Shown here in pieces: positions 27,327-36,351 of a DNA stretch of 58,529 bases. How positions within the stretch are numbered: the stretch's first letter is position 1; each line of letters opens with the position of its first letter. The notes beneath the pieces were generated by a model that made no database searches, was not told the DNA's origin, and worked only from the letters and a program-made list of their open reading frames with translations. Source of the stretch: Bacillus rhizoplanae (lineage in GTDB: Bacteria; Bacillota; Bacilli; Bacillales; Bacillaceae_G); the NCBI RefSeq assembly GCF_917563915.1, contig NZ_CAKJTI010000022.1:1-58529 (forward strand). The letters are read 5' to 3'. A program made the translations under genes and the position numbers.

Positions 27327-29768
27327 TTACTTGTTTCGTAGTAAACGCATACTATTTAAAATGACAAGGAGTGCAGCACCTGTATCACTAAGTACAGCAA
27401 TCCAAAGTGTAAGCCAACCTGGAAAGATAAAGGCAAGAGCGATAAATTTAATAATTAATGAGAACCAGATATTTTGTTTAATAATGTGCAATGCTTTACG
27501 GCTTAACTTCATTGTATAAGGAAGTTTTTCAAGATTGTCTGCCATCAATACAATATCTGCTGTTTCCATTGCAGTATCGGTTCCTGCACCGCCCATGGCA
27601 ATTCCAAGATTCGCTGTGGCAAGGGCAGGGGCATCATTAATACCATCTCCAATCATTGCTACCGTTTTACCTTCGGATTGAAGTTGTTTCACTGAATGAA
27701 CTTTATCTTCTGGTAGCAAATTAGCGAAATAACGATCCACTTCCGCTTTCTGTGCAATATGCTTAGCTGTTCCTTTATTGTCTCCTGTTAACATAACAGT
27801 TTCTTGAATGCCTGCTCGTTTTAACTCCTTAATGGTTTGATAAGTGTTCGAACGAATGGAATCTGCTACGGAAATCATCCCTAGAATAGAGCGGTTTGTT
27901 CCAACAAGTATTACCGTTTGACCAATTTGTTGCATTTCTTGAATTGGTTTTTTCCACACTTGAAGTGAGACACCTAAATCATAGAATAGGGTAGCGTTTC
28001 CAGCATAGTAGGTTTTCCCGTTGATGTTTACTTGTGCACCTTTTCCTACAATTGTACGGAAGTCCGTTCCTTCTTGAGCGGGAATTTGATGTTCTTTTGC
28101 ATATGTTGTGATTGCTCTTGCGATTGGATGGTTGGAGTATTCTTCGATTGTTGTCGCAATAGACAGTAGCTCATTTTCAGAACAATCCAGACTTCTCGCG
28201 TGCATTACCTTTGGTTTTCCTTCAGTCAATGTTCCTGTTTTATCAAATGCGATAGCATTTAACGAACCTGCCACTTCTAAAGCTGTCCCGCCTTTGATGA
28301 GTACACCGTTTCTCGCAGCATTTCCAATGGCAGATACAATTGCGACAGGGGTAGAAATGACCAAAGCACAAGGACATGCGATAACGAGGAGTTCTAATCC
28401 TTTATAAATCCACTCCATCCATGCTCCCATCCCAAGGAGGGGAGGGATTACCATTACGACAAGCGCTAATAGAAAGACAATTGGTGTATAGATTTTTGCG
28501 AAACGATCAACAAACGCTTCGGTCGGTGCTTTCTTTTCTTGCGCTTCCTCAACAAGGTGTATAATCCGTGAAAGAGTGGTATCCTCGACGAGTTTGGTTA
28601 CCACGATATATAGGGAACCTTCTTCGTTAATTGTTCCTGCATAGACAGAATCGCCAGTTTGTTTATCGATTGGAATAGACTCACCTGTAATGGGTGATTG
28701 GTTCACGGTAGAAGTACCTTCAATAACTGTGCCATCCAGTGGGATTTTTTCACCTGGTTTTACGACAATTGTTGTACCTATTGTAATATCGTCTACAAAT
28801 TTTTTTGTAAGTTCTGTTCCAACTTTCACCCATGCTTCTGAAGGTGCTAAATCAATAAGTCCACGAATTGATTCACGCGTATGTTCAATAGATTTATTTT
28901 GTAATGTTGCCCCTAATGCAAATAACCAAACAACCGTTGCCCCTTCTAGCCACTGTCCGATTAGCGCAGCACCAAATGCGGCAGATGTCATGAGAACATT
29001 CATATCCAGTGATTTACTTCTTAAGGCGTAAAAAGCACTTTTTGCGGGTTTATATCCTCCAATTAGGATACTGGCTGCGTAGAAAATTGTAATAAGCAGG
29101 GGCGGTGTATTTGCAAATCCACCAAAAAAGCCAAAAGCTAAAAATAATCCTGAGAGAATCAAAGTTGTATCTTTAGATTTTGAAGATGGTGTTGCTCCTC
29201 TACGTTTTCCTGCTAAGGATGCTTCAAATCCTGCATTTGACACTTCCTTTATAATGTCCTCTGCGTTTCGGTCATGACGAATATGCATCTTTCCGGTAGC
29301 GAAGTTTACGCGAACTTCTTTCACACCTGCCACGTTTTGTAGATGTTTTTCGATTGTTAAGGCACAAGCGCCGCAATCCATGCCTCCGACCAGGTACGTT
29401 TCTACACCATCTCCTGTTACTTTCGGAGTGTCACGAAGTGAGTTGTCTTCACATGAACTATTACTACAACAAGAAGAGGTTTTTGATGTTACTTCTTCTT
29501 TTGGTATGGTGGAGGTAGAAGAGCAGCATGAAGATACGTTTTTCGATTTAGACTCACAACAAGAATCAGAAGAGTCATTTTCTGTTTTTGTAGTATCAGT
29601 GTTACTACTGCAGCATGAAGCTTTTTTAGAAATGGAAACAATTGGAATCTCTTTCATAGAAGAACAACAGGATGATTTCTCCTCTGCTATTGCTTCTTTC
29701 GCAGGAGTTGATAAAGAATCACTGCAAGAAGAAGTTTGACAGGTTTGTTTCTCTTTCTTATCTGTCAT
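27327..29768 (-). CDS. cadA: heavy-metal P1B ATPase (CadA type) with Cys-pair repeat N-terminus
   Basis: Exports Cd/Zn/Pb-type ions using ATP. ATG at 29768 (GGGAGAG upstream) gives 813 residues. Residues 1-108 form a Ser/Cys-rich region with Cys-Cys pairs at 34-35, 52-53, 70-71, 81-82 and 100-101 plus single Cys at 10, 15 and 106. Next is an HMA domain with GGMDCGAC (Cys132, Cys135), then membrane helices with the CPC motif in VIACPCALVIS, the phosphorylated Asp in FDKTGTLTEG, SNHPIARA and GDGINDAPAL. CPC plus the partner sensor point to Cd/Zn/Pb. Its start overlaps the sensor gene by 11 bases. Confidence 0.92.
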   Translation of the reverse strand: MTDKKEKQTCQTSSCSDSLSTPAKEAIAEEKSSCCSSMKEIPIVSISKKASCCSSNTDTTKTENDSSDSCCESKSKNVSSCCSSTSTIPKEEVTSKTSSCCSNSSCEDNSLRDTPKVTGDGVETYLVGGMDCGACALTIEKHLQNVAGVKEVRVNFATGKMHIRHDRNAEDIIKEVSNAGFEASLAGKRRGATPSSKSKDTTLILSGLFLAFGFFGGFANTPPLLITIFYAASILIGGYKPAKSAFYALRSKSLDMNVLMTSAAFGAALIGQWLEGATVVWLFALGATLQNKSIEHTRESIRGLIDLAPSEAWVKVGTELTKKFVDDITIGTTIVVKPGEKIPLDGTVIEGTSTVNQSPITGESIPIDKQTGDSVYAGTINEEGSLYIVVTKLVEDTTLSRIIHLVEEAQEKKAPTEAFVDRFAKIYTPIVFLLALVVMVIPPLLGMGAWMEWIYKGLELLVIACPCALVISTPVAIVSAIGNAARNGVLIKGGTALEVAGSLNAIAFDKTGTLTEGKPKVMHARSLDCSENELLSIATTIEEYSNHPIARAITTYAKEHQIPAQEGTDFRTIVGKGAQVNINGKTYYAGNATLFYDLGVSLQVWKKPIQEMQQIGQTVILVGTNRSILGMISVADSIRSNTYQTIKELKRAGIQETVMLTGDNKGTAKHIAQKAEVDRYFANLLPEDKVHSVKQLQSEGKTVAMIGDGINDAPALATANLGIAMGGAGTDTAMETADIVLMADNLEKLPYTMKLSRKALHIIKQNIWFSLIIKFIALAFIFPGWLTLWIAVLSDTGAALLVILNSMRLLRNK

Positions 29769-30117
29769 GACAATTCTCTCCCTTTTGAGATAAACAAGCA
29801 TCGTTTTTATCACATGATGCTACCTCGTTCTGTACTTCATGAAATACAACATTAAACATTGTGAGTAACTGTTCGATTTGTGCATTTCGTAAAGAATAGT
29901 AGACGTACTTTCCTTCTTGTCTTCCAAGGATAATGCCACATCCTTTTAAACAGTTCAGGTGTTGGGATATATTTGACTGATTTCCTTTGATAATTTCTAC
30001 AATTTCAGATACCGTTTTTTCACCATCCATCATACACTGAAGAATCTGAAGCCTCGTTTTATCAGCAAAGCCACGAATAAATTTGGCTTTTATATCTAAA
30101 TCATTTGTATCGCACAA
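29758..30117 (-). CDS. ArsR/SmtB-family metal sensor, CmtR-like
   Basis: Repressor released by metal binding. It starts at TTG (30117) and has 119 residues. The winged helix is KTVSEIVEIIKGNQSNISQ, and the next helix carries Cys56 and Cys60 (LNCLKGCG). Cys102 lies near the C-terminus (ASCDKND), with Cys108 and Cys116 further on. A Cys pair in the recognition helix plus a C-terminal Cys is the alpha4C/CmtR arrangement (Cd/Pb), unlike the CadC site (ELCVCDL). It overlaps cadA by 11 bases. Two dyads upstream are its likely operators. Confidence 0.85.
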   Translation of the reverse strand: MCDTNDLDIKAKFIRGFADKTRLQILQCMMDGEKTVSEIVEIIKGNQSNISQHLNCLKGCGIILGRQEGKYVYYSLRNAQIEQLLTMFNVVFHEVQNEVASCDKNDACLSQKGENCHDR

Positions 30118-30135
30118 TTGGATTCACTCCATTCG

Positions 30136-30198
30136 TATTAGTCACTACTAATATGTTTATTCTTCATTTATATTAGCATTGGCTAATATGTGTGTCAA
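30136..30198 (-). promoter_or_regulatory. promoter and two operators of the sensor-cadA operon
   Basis: On the minus strand TTGACA (30198-30193) and TAATAT (30175-30170) are 17 bases apart. ATATTAGC-ATTG-GCTAATAT (30170-30189) is a perfect dyad covering the -10 and spacer. A second dyad TATTAGT-CACT-ACTAATA (30136-30153) lies downstream. Both share the TATTAG half-site, which fits an ArsR-type repressor dimer. Confidence 0.8.
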
Positions 30199-30305
30199 AA
30201 TAATTAAAAAAGTCTGATAAATAATCCATTAAACCTATTTGGGGATTTGAATTGAAACGCTTAATTAAAGAAATAGGGGAAGGTCTCTATAAGAAAAGGT
30301 ACCTC

Positions 30306-31511
30306 TCAAATGGTACCTCTTTTCCGATATGTTTTCGTTGAAATGATTACGATTAAGGAAATGGCAATAAAAATATAGGCGATCCCTCCAATCAAACCTA
30401 AGGAACGTGGAGTAAGGTATTGCAGCGCGGATCCAGAAATTAACATGGATATTCCTAATACGGTATTTAGGGTTGTTGCTAATATTCCGAAAATGGTTCC
30501 TTGGTGCTGCTCAGGGATTTCCTTCATAAGAATGGTATCAAAGCATGCATTGCAAATCCCAGACATAAATGCAGCTCCACAAAACATAAGAAAAGCAAAA
30601 AACACGAAATGTGTTTGACTTAATAACAGTTGAAATATCCCTTCAAGCAATAGACATACTAAACCTGTAACAAGGAAATTTTTTCGTAATTGATTTGCAA
30701 CAGAAAAGCTTAACATTAAACCAATCCCTAATGCACCATAAAAAAGACCTACACCTACATCTCCAAGATGGTACTCGTTAATGGCATACACGCTGATTAA
30801 AACATTATCAATTCCGTTCATAGAAGCTATTAATATCTCACAGAAAAAAAGAATTTGAACTGAGGCGGACATCAAGATTACCTTTTTGAAGGTGGAGATT
30901 AGATTTTTTGGCTTCTCTACTTTTTTAACATTTTCACTCTCAGGAAATTTAATTGTATAGTTGATGGCTGCAGCTCCTAAAAATGATACTGCATTTAACC
31001 AATATGTTACATCAGGTCCAAAGATAGACGAAACTATTCCACCTGAAAGTGTCCCAATAATTAAAACAAATCCTATCATTACTTGTTCTAAACTATTCAC
31101 TTTTACAAGATGTTTTTTATTAACGAGTCGAGGTATTGCTGATTTTCTTGCTGGTCCATATATAGCTTCACCAGCAGCTAAAATAAATGAACTAACATAA
31201 ACAATCCAGATATCCTCTTTACTCTGAACGAATATGAAGGATAAGGCAAACAAGGTTCTTATAAGGTCTGTTCCAACTAATATTGTTTTTCTCGAAAATC
31301 GATCAGCCAAAATGCCCCCGATTGGCCCAAAAAACAAAGAAGGTATCAACCGGATTGCTAAAGTCATTCCCACGGACAAGCCTGAACCTGTTAAATGCAG
31401 TAGCATCGCTAACACAGCTACAGAACTAAAGCGATCTCCAATACCATTAACAATTCCAGCTAGAAATAACTTCCAATATTGTTTTTCTTCATTTATAAAT
31501 GAAATATTCAT
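30306..31511 (-). CDS. MFS exporter
   Basis: A 401-residue transporter with about 12 membrane segments. The loop signature GGILADRFSRKTILVGTD lies near residue 62. AAGGAGGATAGAT precedes the ATG. An enterobactin/macrolide exporter-like fold is likely (IYGPARKSAIPRLV motif near 118). Its promoter region carries two copies of TTATCTAATT, the same motif as in front of the next upstream gene (ArsR-DUF2087 regulator), so they probably form one regulon. Substrate unknown. Confidence 0.85.
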   Translation of the reverse strand: MNISFINEEKQYWKLFLAGIVNGIGDRFSSVAVLAMLLHLTGSGLSVGMTLAIRLIPSLFFGPIGGILADRFSRKTILVGTDLIRTLFALSFIFVQSKEDIWIVYVSSFILAAGEAIYGPARKSAIPRLVNKKHLVKVNSLEQVMIGFVLIIGTLSGGIVSSIFGPDVTYWLNAVSFLGAAAINYTIKFPESENVKKVEKPKNLISTFKKVILMSASVQILFFCEILIASMNGIDNVLISVYAINEYHLGDVGVGLFYGALGIGLMLSFSVANQLRKNFLVTGLVCLLLEGIFQLLLSQTHFVFFAFLMFCGAAFMSGICNACFDTILMKEIPEQHQGTIFGILATTLNTVLGISMLISGSALQYLTPRSLGLIGGIAYIFIAISLIVIISTKTYRKRGTI

Positions 31512-31533
31512 ATCTATCCTCCTTGTTTTATAC

Positions 31534-31560
31534 TTATCTAATTTTATGGTTATCTAATTA
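31534..31560 (-). promoter_or_regulatory. paired TTATCTAATT motifs upstream of the MFS gene
   Basis: TTATCTAATT (31534-31543) and TTATCTAATTA (31550-31560) are 16 bases apart. The same core occurs at 32199-32212 before the regulator gene, suggesting a shared regulator. Confidence 0.55.
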
Positions 31561-31596
31561 GTTGGGTAAAAAAATAAGGGCGTCGGGTGACACCCT

Positions 31597-32175
31597 TTAC
31601 TTCAACCACCATAGCTCAACGGGGTTTAACTCATATTGATTATTTTCTCGGTACATATATTGGCACATAATAAGCTCACGTCTTAATGTTGCATAATCCT
31701 CATGAAACTGCTTTAAATATTCATTGATTTCTTTTTCTTGATAAACTTTCCCAAATTCTAACCCTTTGATCATATGCGAAAGTACGACAAGCTTTTTCTT
31801 TCGTTGTGCAGGATAGTTTTTCAGCTTTCCATCCTTTGTGAAGAAATTATTGATAATAGCTGAACGTTCCTTTTCAGTAACCGACATTTCCATGTTTGAA
31901 TCACCTCCTGTTCCTACAGTAAAAATAGCCTTAGCACTCATTTCTAATATTTTTGTATTAAGAGAAAAATAGATCGTATTTTTATCACGGCGTTCTTTTA
32001 TAAGTCCAACATCTCGCAGCTTCGTAATATGGTGTGTAATTGTTGGTGGCTTAAGCCCTAACTTCCCAGCAATCTCTTGTCCGCTCAAAGGACCTTGTTG
32101 GAGCAAGGCAATAATACGAACCCGTGTAAGATCGCCTAATGCTTTATGAAACTCAACAATTTTGTTTAATTGCAC
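31597..32175 (-). CDS. ArsR-type regulator with DUF2087 C-terminal domain
   Basis: A 192-residue protein starting at GTG with TAGGAGGG upstream. Residues 1-80 are a winged helix (LSGQEIAGKLGLKPPTITHHITKL, then LIKERRDKNTIYFSL). Residues 110-190 look like DUF2087 (DGKLKNYPAQRKKKLVVL, LEFGKVYQEKEINEYL). No Cys metal cluster is visible, so it is unlikely to sense metals by the usual ArsR sites. It likely represses itself and the adjacent MFS gene through TATCTAATTAGAT sites. Ligand unknown. Confidence 0.85.
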   Translation of the reverse strand: MQLNKIVEFHKALGDLTRVRIIALLQQGPLSGQEIAGKLGLKPPTITHHITKLRDVGLIKERRDKNTIYFSLNTKILEMSAKAIFTVGTGGDSNMEMSVTEKERSAIINNFFTKDGKLKNYPAQRKKKLVVLSHMIKGLEFGKVYQEKEINEYLKQFHEDYATLRRELIMCQYMYRENNQYELNPVELWWLK

Positions 32176-32198
32176 TCAGAACCCTCCTAATTTAATGT

Positions 32199-32212
32199 TT
32201 ATCTAATTAGAT
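32199..32212 (-). promoter_or_regulatory. candidate autoregulatory operator
   Basis: ATCTAATTAGAT (32201-32212) is a perfect 12-bp palindrome just upstream of the ArsR-DUF2087 start, with the TTATCTAATTA core found also before the MFS gene. Confidence 0.55.
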
Positions 32213-32301
32213 TGTAATCGAATTACTTTTGTCATTCAAGTAATTAAATGATGAAGGTCTTTATAACGGTAGGCAGGTGTATTTTTCTACTATGGTTAAC
32301 G

Positions 32302-32412
32302 TGAGTGCAAAAAATATTGCTGTAACAGGATTTACTGTATCTTAGGCGGTGGGAAGAGGGAAGAAAAGAGATACACAAGGAGTGTATTGTGGAAGAGATT
32401 ATAAAATTGCTT
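32302..32412 (+). pseudogene. relic of a second glnK
   Basis: The DNA matches the T-loop part of glnK (about 13645-13755) closely. The frame reads AKNIAVTGFTVS, stop, AVGRGKKRDTQGVYCGRDYK. A CAG to TAG change kills it, and both ends are missing. It joins directly to the gltC relic at CTTTTTGGAGGG. Divergence scattered over many sites shows an old copy and not an assembly duplicate. Confidence 0.85.
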
Positions 32413-32545
32413 TTTGGAGGGGGAGTTCTCATTTGTATTTTTACGGTATTCTTTTAAAGGTTTTCGAAAAGTGTAATCTCTGGTGATAAAGTGACACTAA
32501 TTCCTGCAGAAACTAAGTTTTTTATTGTATAGATATCTTCGCAAA
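32413..32545 (-). pseudogene. relic of a second gltC
   Basis: The stretch aligns with the minus-strand gltC interior (about 15423-15612): GGAGTTCTC, TTACGGTATTC, GAAAAGTGTAAT, GATAAAGTGACAC and CCTGCAGAAACTAAG all recur with small changes. It corresponds to the GEDLDAIKGLVSAGIG region and contains frameshifts and a deletion of about 50 bases. Its orientation relative to the glnK relic equals that of the intact locus, with amtB missing. Confidence 0.8.
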
Positions 32546-33300
32546 ATCATATATTTCGAAGTTTTTCCGATTTCATTGAATGAATTTCAAAAAACTACCC
32601 CCATAAAATGATTAGTTGGTCCGAATCTTATATAAGGGAAGAAGAGAGTCGTTGTAATACTTGATATATAATACTCGTCCTGAATCTATTTAAGCTAAAG
32701 TATAAAACATTAGGGTTTATTGTAGTGTCTAATATAAAAATATTAAAATATATTAGACAATCAATTTCTCCATTAGCAGATTTATTAATGATTCAAGAGA
32801 TATTTAGTAGTCATCTCCTAAAAGTTTTATCTTTTATTCTTTGTAATTGACCTTCTTGCTTCGCTTCTAGAAGAAGTAAAGCATCCAGTTGGAAATGTCA
32901 GCTTAATGGAAACATGCCAGAAGGTATAACGGATATAACGTTTTTTGTCATCTTTAAATGTGCCTCTTATTTTATATTTCTATGAATAGATTATTTGTTC
33001 GTCACCATACCTTTGAATTAGCGCACTTCGGTTTTTGCTTTACGGACATTTACACCCTCGCATTAGCCTTGGTCAATTTATCTTAAACCTTGAAGTAGGG
33101 GATAGGGGACTTACGATTCATAAATAGCGGGATAAATCCCAGTAATATTCGCTAAAGATAGTACAAGTACATAATATATATAAATAGGAAAATAACCCAT
33201 TTTGAAAATTATACCAAAATAGTAAATTGACATGTATTAGAATGTATCGTTTGTTTGTATAAAATGTGAATAAACACTTATATATAAAGGTTATTGAAGA
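32546..33300. other. gene-free, AT-rich region
   Basis: No reading frame with a plausible ribosome binding site is visible on either strand. Short inverted matches occur (for example GTCTAATAT and ATATTAGAC around 32731-32760), and TAGCGGGATAAATCCC near 33125 is a small hairpin. It may hold further relics after the glnK/gltC fossil, but I recognise none. Confidence 0.5.
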
Positions 33301-33501
33301 GTTTATATGTTAAAAATATTTCGAAATACTTGTCAAAAATACTATATGAAAATTTCTATAAAAATAGTAATATGTAAAGGTAGTAGAGAGGGACATAAAT
33401 GTTGGGGATCTGATTTATTAGAACGTATATTAAAAGATTACATAAAAATAGACCTCTTCCAGCTACAAGATTACTACAATTTAAGGAGAGGGTGTGCAGA
33501 A

Positions 33502-36117
33502 GTGAAAAAGATTTGGCTATCTGTATGTACCGCTATTACGGTTTGCGGTTTTCAGACAGTACCTGTTGCAAATGCGGACACTACAAGCTCCACTTTGGCA
33601 GCTAGTACCGTCACAAATGAACAAGCGGTAAATTTCGATGGCTTGATTAAGGATAACATGAAAGGCAATGGTATATGGACAGTACCATATGGCTTGCAAG
33701 GGGCTAGTTACCTTGGAGATGTTACCAAATATAGTGGTATGATGGTTCATGTTATTGGTAGTGCACAAGTTGGGAATGTGCTTTGGTATCATGTACAGAT
33801 AAATGGAAAAGATGGAGGTTGGCTTGATAGTAAAGTTCTAAATGCTGCAACGAATGTCAATCAGAATCAGCTGGTCGTTCTTACAACAGGGAATGGAGTT
33901 TGGTCTATTCCATATGGTCTAAATGGAGCGAGCTATATCGGTTCCACTAATAATTATGTAGGAAAAGACATAAAGCTGATTCAGAAATTAACGATAGGTA
34001 ATGCTGTATGGTATCAATTTAGCGTAAATAATCAAGTCATTGGTTGGCTCGATAGTCGTGCGTTAAGTGGTTTGACGAATTTGCAAACCATAAATCAAAC
34101 GGCTGTGATGGGTGCGACAAATGTCAATGGTATATGGACCATGCCATATGGCCTTCCAGGTGCAAATTATTTAGGATCGACCGATCGATATGCTTTTCGA
34201 GATCTGCAGTTACTGGAGAGCGCTACATACCAAGGTGTACAATGGTATAAGTTTAGTATAGATGGTCAAGTTATTGGCTGGATTAGCAGTTATGCGTTAG
34301 ACAATGCAGGGATAGTAAAGCCGGCAAACTTTTCTGTTACCATTGGAAGTACGGATGGTAACGGCATATGGACCGTACCGTACGGCATTGCTGGCGCACA
34401 ATATGTACAAAGTACCAATGATTATACATATCAAACGCTTCAAGTTGTGAAGACTGCAACAATAGGAAATGTTACTTGGGATCAAGTAGCAAAAGACGGT
34501 AAGCTGTTAGGCTGGCTCGATGCCGGGAAGGCACTTACGGATTTAACGAATATAAAAGATGAGAATCGAACAGCAGTTATAAAACCATCTACGAACGGTG
34601 ATGGCATATGGACTTTACCCTATGGGGAATATGGCTCGAAATTCGTAGAACTTACAAATAATTATAAATTTCAAATGGTGCAAGTGATACAAAGTGCTAC
34701 AAAGGGTTCTACTACTTGGAATAAAATTAAGCAAGGCGATCGCATTTTAGGTTGGGTTGATGCGAATGTATTATCTTCGCAAACTGCATATACTCAGTTG
34801 GATCCAAATGGTGAAGTTCATTATAACTGGGGATCAGGAGCTCCTGCTGGTTTTCCTTCTCAACAGTTTCAAGCTGATTTTGTTCAAAATAAGCAATTGT
34901 CTGGAGGAGATTACTTTGTTCAGTCGTTTGCAGATGACGGTATAAAGGTTTCGGTTGATAATAATCTAGTCATCGATCGCTGGACATTAGCTGCTGGTGA
35001 AACGAATCGCGCTATATTACCAAATGTAGCAGCAGGCTCCCATAGCATTCATACGCAATATTATCAAGATGGTGGACAAGCAGCTGTATTTTCAGATGTA
35101 GTACCATTTGGTAGCTGGCTTGCATATTACTATCCGAATGAAACACTTTCTGGATATCCTGTTGGCGCTAAGACTCTTTCACAAGCAGCAAATGGCGGCT
35201 TACAAGATGATAATGGTCTTGAAGGCTCCCCAGTTACAGGTGTACCAGGAACTCATTTCTCAGCACGCTATGTCACAGCTAAGCACTTGAAAGCTGGTCA
35301 GTATCTTTTATACACAGGGGCAGATGATGGAGTTCGTGTATATGTAGATGGACAAAAGGTTGCAGATACATGGGGGTATAATACTTACAATGAACAAGCG
35401 TTAAGAATTGATATTCATGATAACCAAAATGCAACAAATGGATTAGCTGATGTTCACTGGATCGAAGTGGAATATATGCAAGGGACAGGCTTTAGTAAAG
35501 TAACGACAACACTGAAACCTGCCTATACATTTATTGACGTTTCACACTGGCAAGGAAGTATAGACTGGAATCAAGTGAAGCAGTCTGGCATTAGTGCTTC
35601 TTATATGAAAGCAACCGAAGGTACTTCATATACAGATCCAACCTATGCACAATACGTACAAAATGCATCTGCAGCAGGCCTTTTAGTTGGAGCATATCAC
35701 TTCGCTCATCCAGAACAAAATGACCCGATAGTGGAAGCGAAACATTTTGTTGATGTATTGAATCAATATCATACCGATTTAATGCCTGTACTTGATCTTG
35801 AATCACCATCTAGTCCGACAAATGCGTTAACAGGATCTTATGTGTCAAACTGGGCACGTACCTTTATTAATTACGTACAGCAGACAACAGGGAAACGCGT
35901 TATGCTCTATACAGGCCGCTGGTATGTAAATGGTTTTAACATAACTGGACTCGGCGATGTACCTCTTTGGGTTGCAAAGTATGGCTCTACCCTTCCAACT
36001 ACATTAAGTGATTGGAAAGGCTGGAATTCTTGGCAATATACAGACAGTGGGAATGTAAATGGAGTAGGACCGGTTGATATGTCTGTTACAACTTCTTTAG
36101 ATGGACTTAAGCAATAA
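33502..36117 (+). CDS. secreted GH25 muramidase with GW and PA14-like domains
   Basis: Predicted to cut peptidoglycan outside the cell. GTG at 33502 with AAGGAGAGGG is chosen because a signal peptide starts there (KKIWLSVCTAITVCGF, ends near NADTT); the longer frame from 33307 lacks such support. The 871 residues hold five GW/SH3-like repeats (about 48-430, each with GIWxxPYG and GWLD-type ends), a PA14-like region (about 443-670, DDGIKVSVDNNLVID and DDGVRVYVDGQKVAD), and a GH25 domain (674-871) with DVSHWQG, GAYHFAHP, PVLDLE and SWQYTDSG. GW repeats usually bind teichoic acids. Not recognised as a named protein. Confidence 0.9.
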   Translation: MKKIWLSVCTAITVCGFQTVPVANADTTSSTLAASTVTNEQAVNFDGLIKDNMKGNGIWTVPYGLQGASYLGDVTKYSGMMVHVIGSAQVGNVLWYHVQINGKDGGWLDSKVLNAATNVNQNQLVVLTTGNGVWSIPYGLNGASYIGSTNNYVGKDIKLIQKLTIGNAVWYQFSVNNQVIGWLDSRALSGLTNLQTINQTAVMGATNVNGIWTMPYGLPGANYLGSTDRYAFRDLQLLESATYQGVQWYKFSIDGQVIGWISSYALDNAGIVKPANFSVTIGSTDGNGIWTVPYGIAGAQYVQSTNDYTYQTLQVVKTATIGNVTWDQVAKDGKLLGWLDAGKALTDLTNIKDENRTAVIKPSTNGDGIWTLPYGEYGSKFVELTNNYKFQMVQVIQSATKGSTTWNKIKQGDRILGWVDANVLSSQTAYTQLDPNGEVHYNWGSGAPAGFPSQQFQADFVQNKQLSGGDYFVQSFADDGIKVSVDNNLVIDRWTLAAGETNRAILPNVAAGSHSIHTQYYQDGGQAAVFSDVVPFGSWLAYYYPNETLSGYPVGAKTLSQAANGGLQDDNGLEGSPVTGVPGTHFSARYVTAKHLKAGQYLLYTGADDGVRVYVDGQKVADTWGYNTYNEQALRIDIHDNQNATNGLADVHWIEVEYMQGTGFSKVTTTLKPAYTFIDVSHWQGSIDWNQVKQSGISASYMKATEGTSYTDPTYAQYVQNASAAGLLVGAYHFAHPEQNDPIVEAKHFVDVLNQYHTDLMPVLDLESPSSPTNALTGSYVSNWARTFINYVQQTTGKRVMLYTGRWYVNGFNITGLGDVPLWVAKYGSTLPTTLSDWKGWNSWQYTDSGNVNGVGPVDMSVTTSLDGLKQ

Positions 36118-36165
36118 CGGATTTCTTACCTGTATATTCAGGGAGAAGAAAATACGAAACTTAAT

Positions 36166-36205
36166 GAAAAAAGCAGACCTTTTTAGAAAAGGGTCTGCTT
36201 TCTTT
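36166..36205 (+). terminator. terminator after the GH25 gene
   Basis: GAAAAAAGCAGACC and GGTCTGCTTTCTTTC arms around an AT loop. Confidence 0.8.
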
Positions 36206-36351
36206 CATTTAAAAATTAATATGGATGAAAATAGGATGATATCAAAATTATTTTTTAGTAAATTTTGAATATCATCCTGTTTAATGTATCCTTTGTATGA
36301 ATAGTGTGGAATTCATTATTTGTCATCAAATAGAAAGGAAATCTTTTTTGA

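Noticed and set aside
33307-33501. N-terminal extension of the GH25 protein
   Set aside because: The extension has no ribosome binding site and hides the signal peptide that begins at the GTG of 33502.
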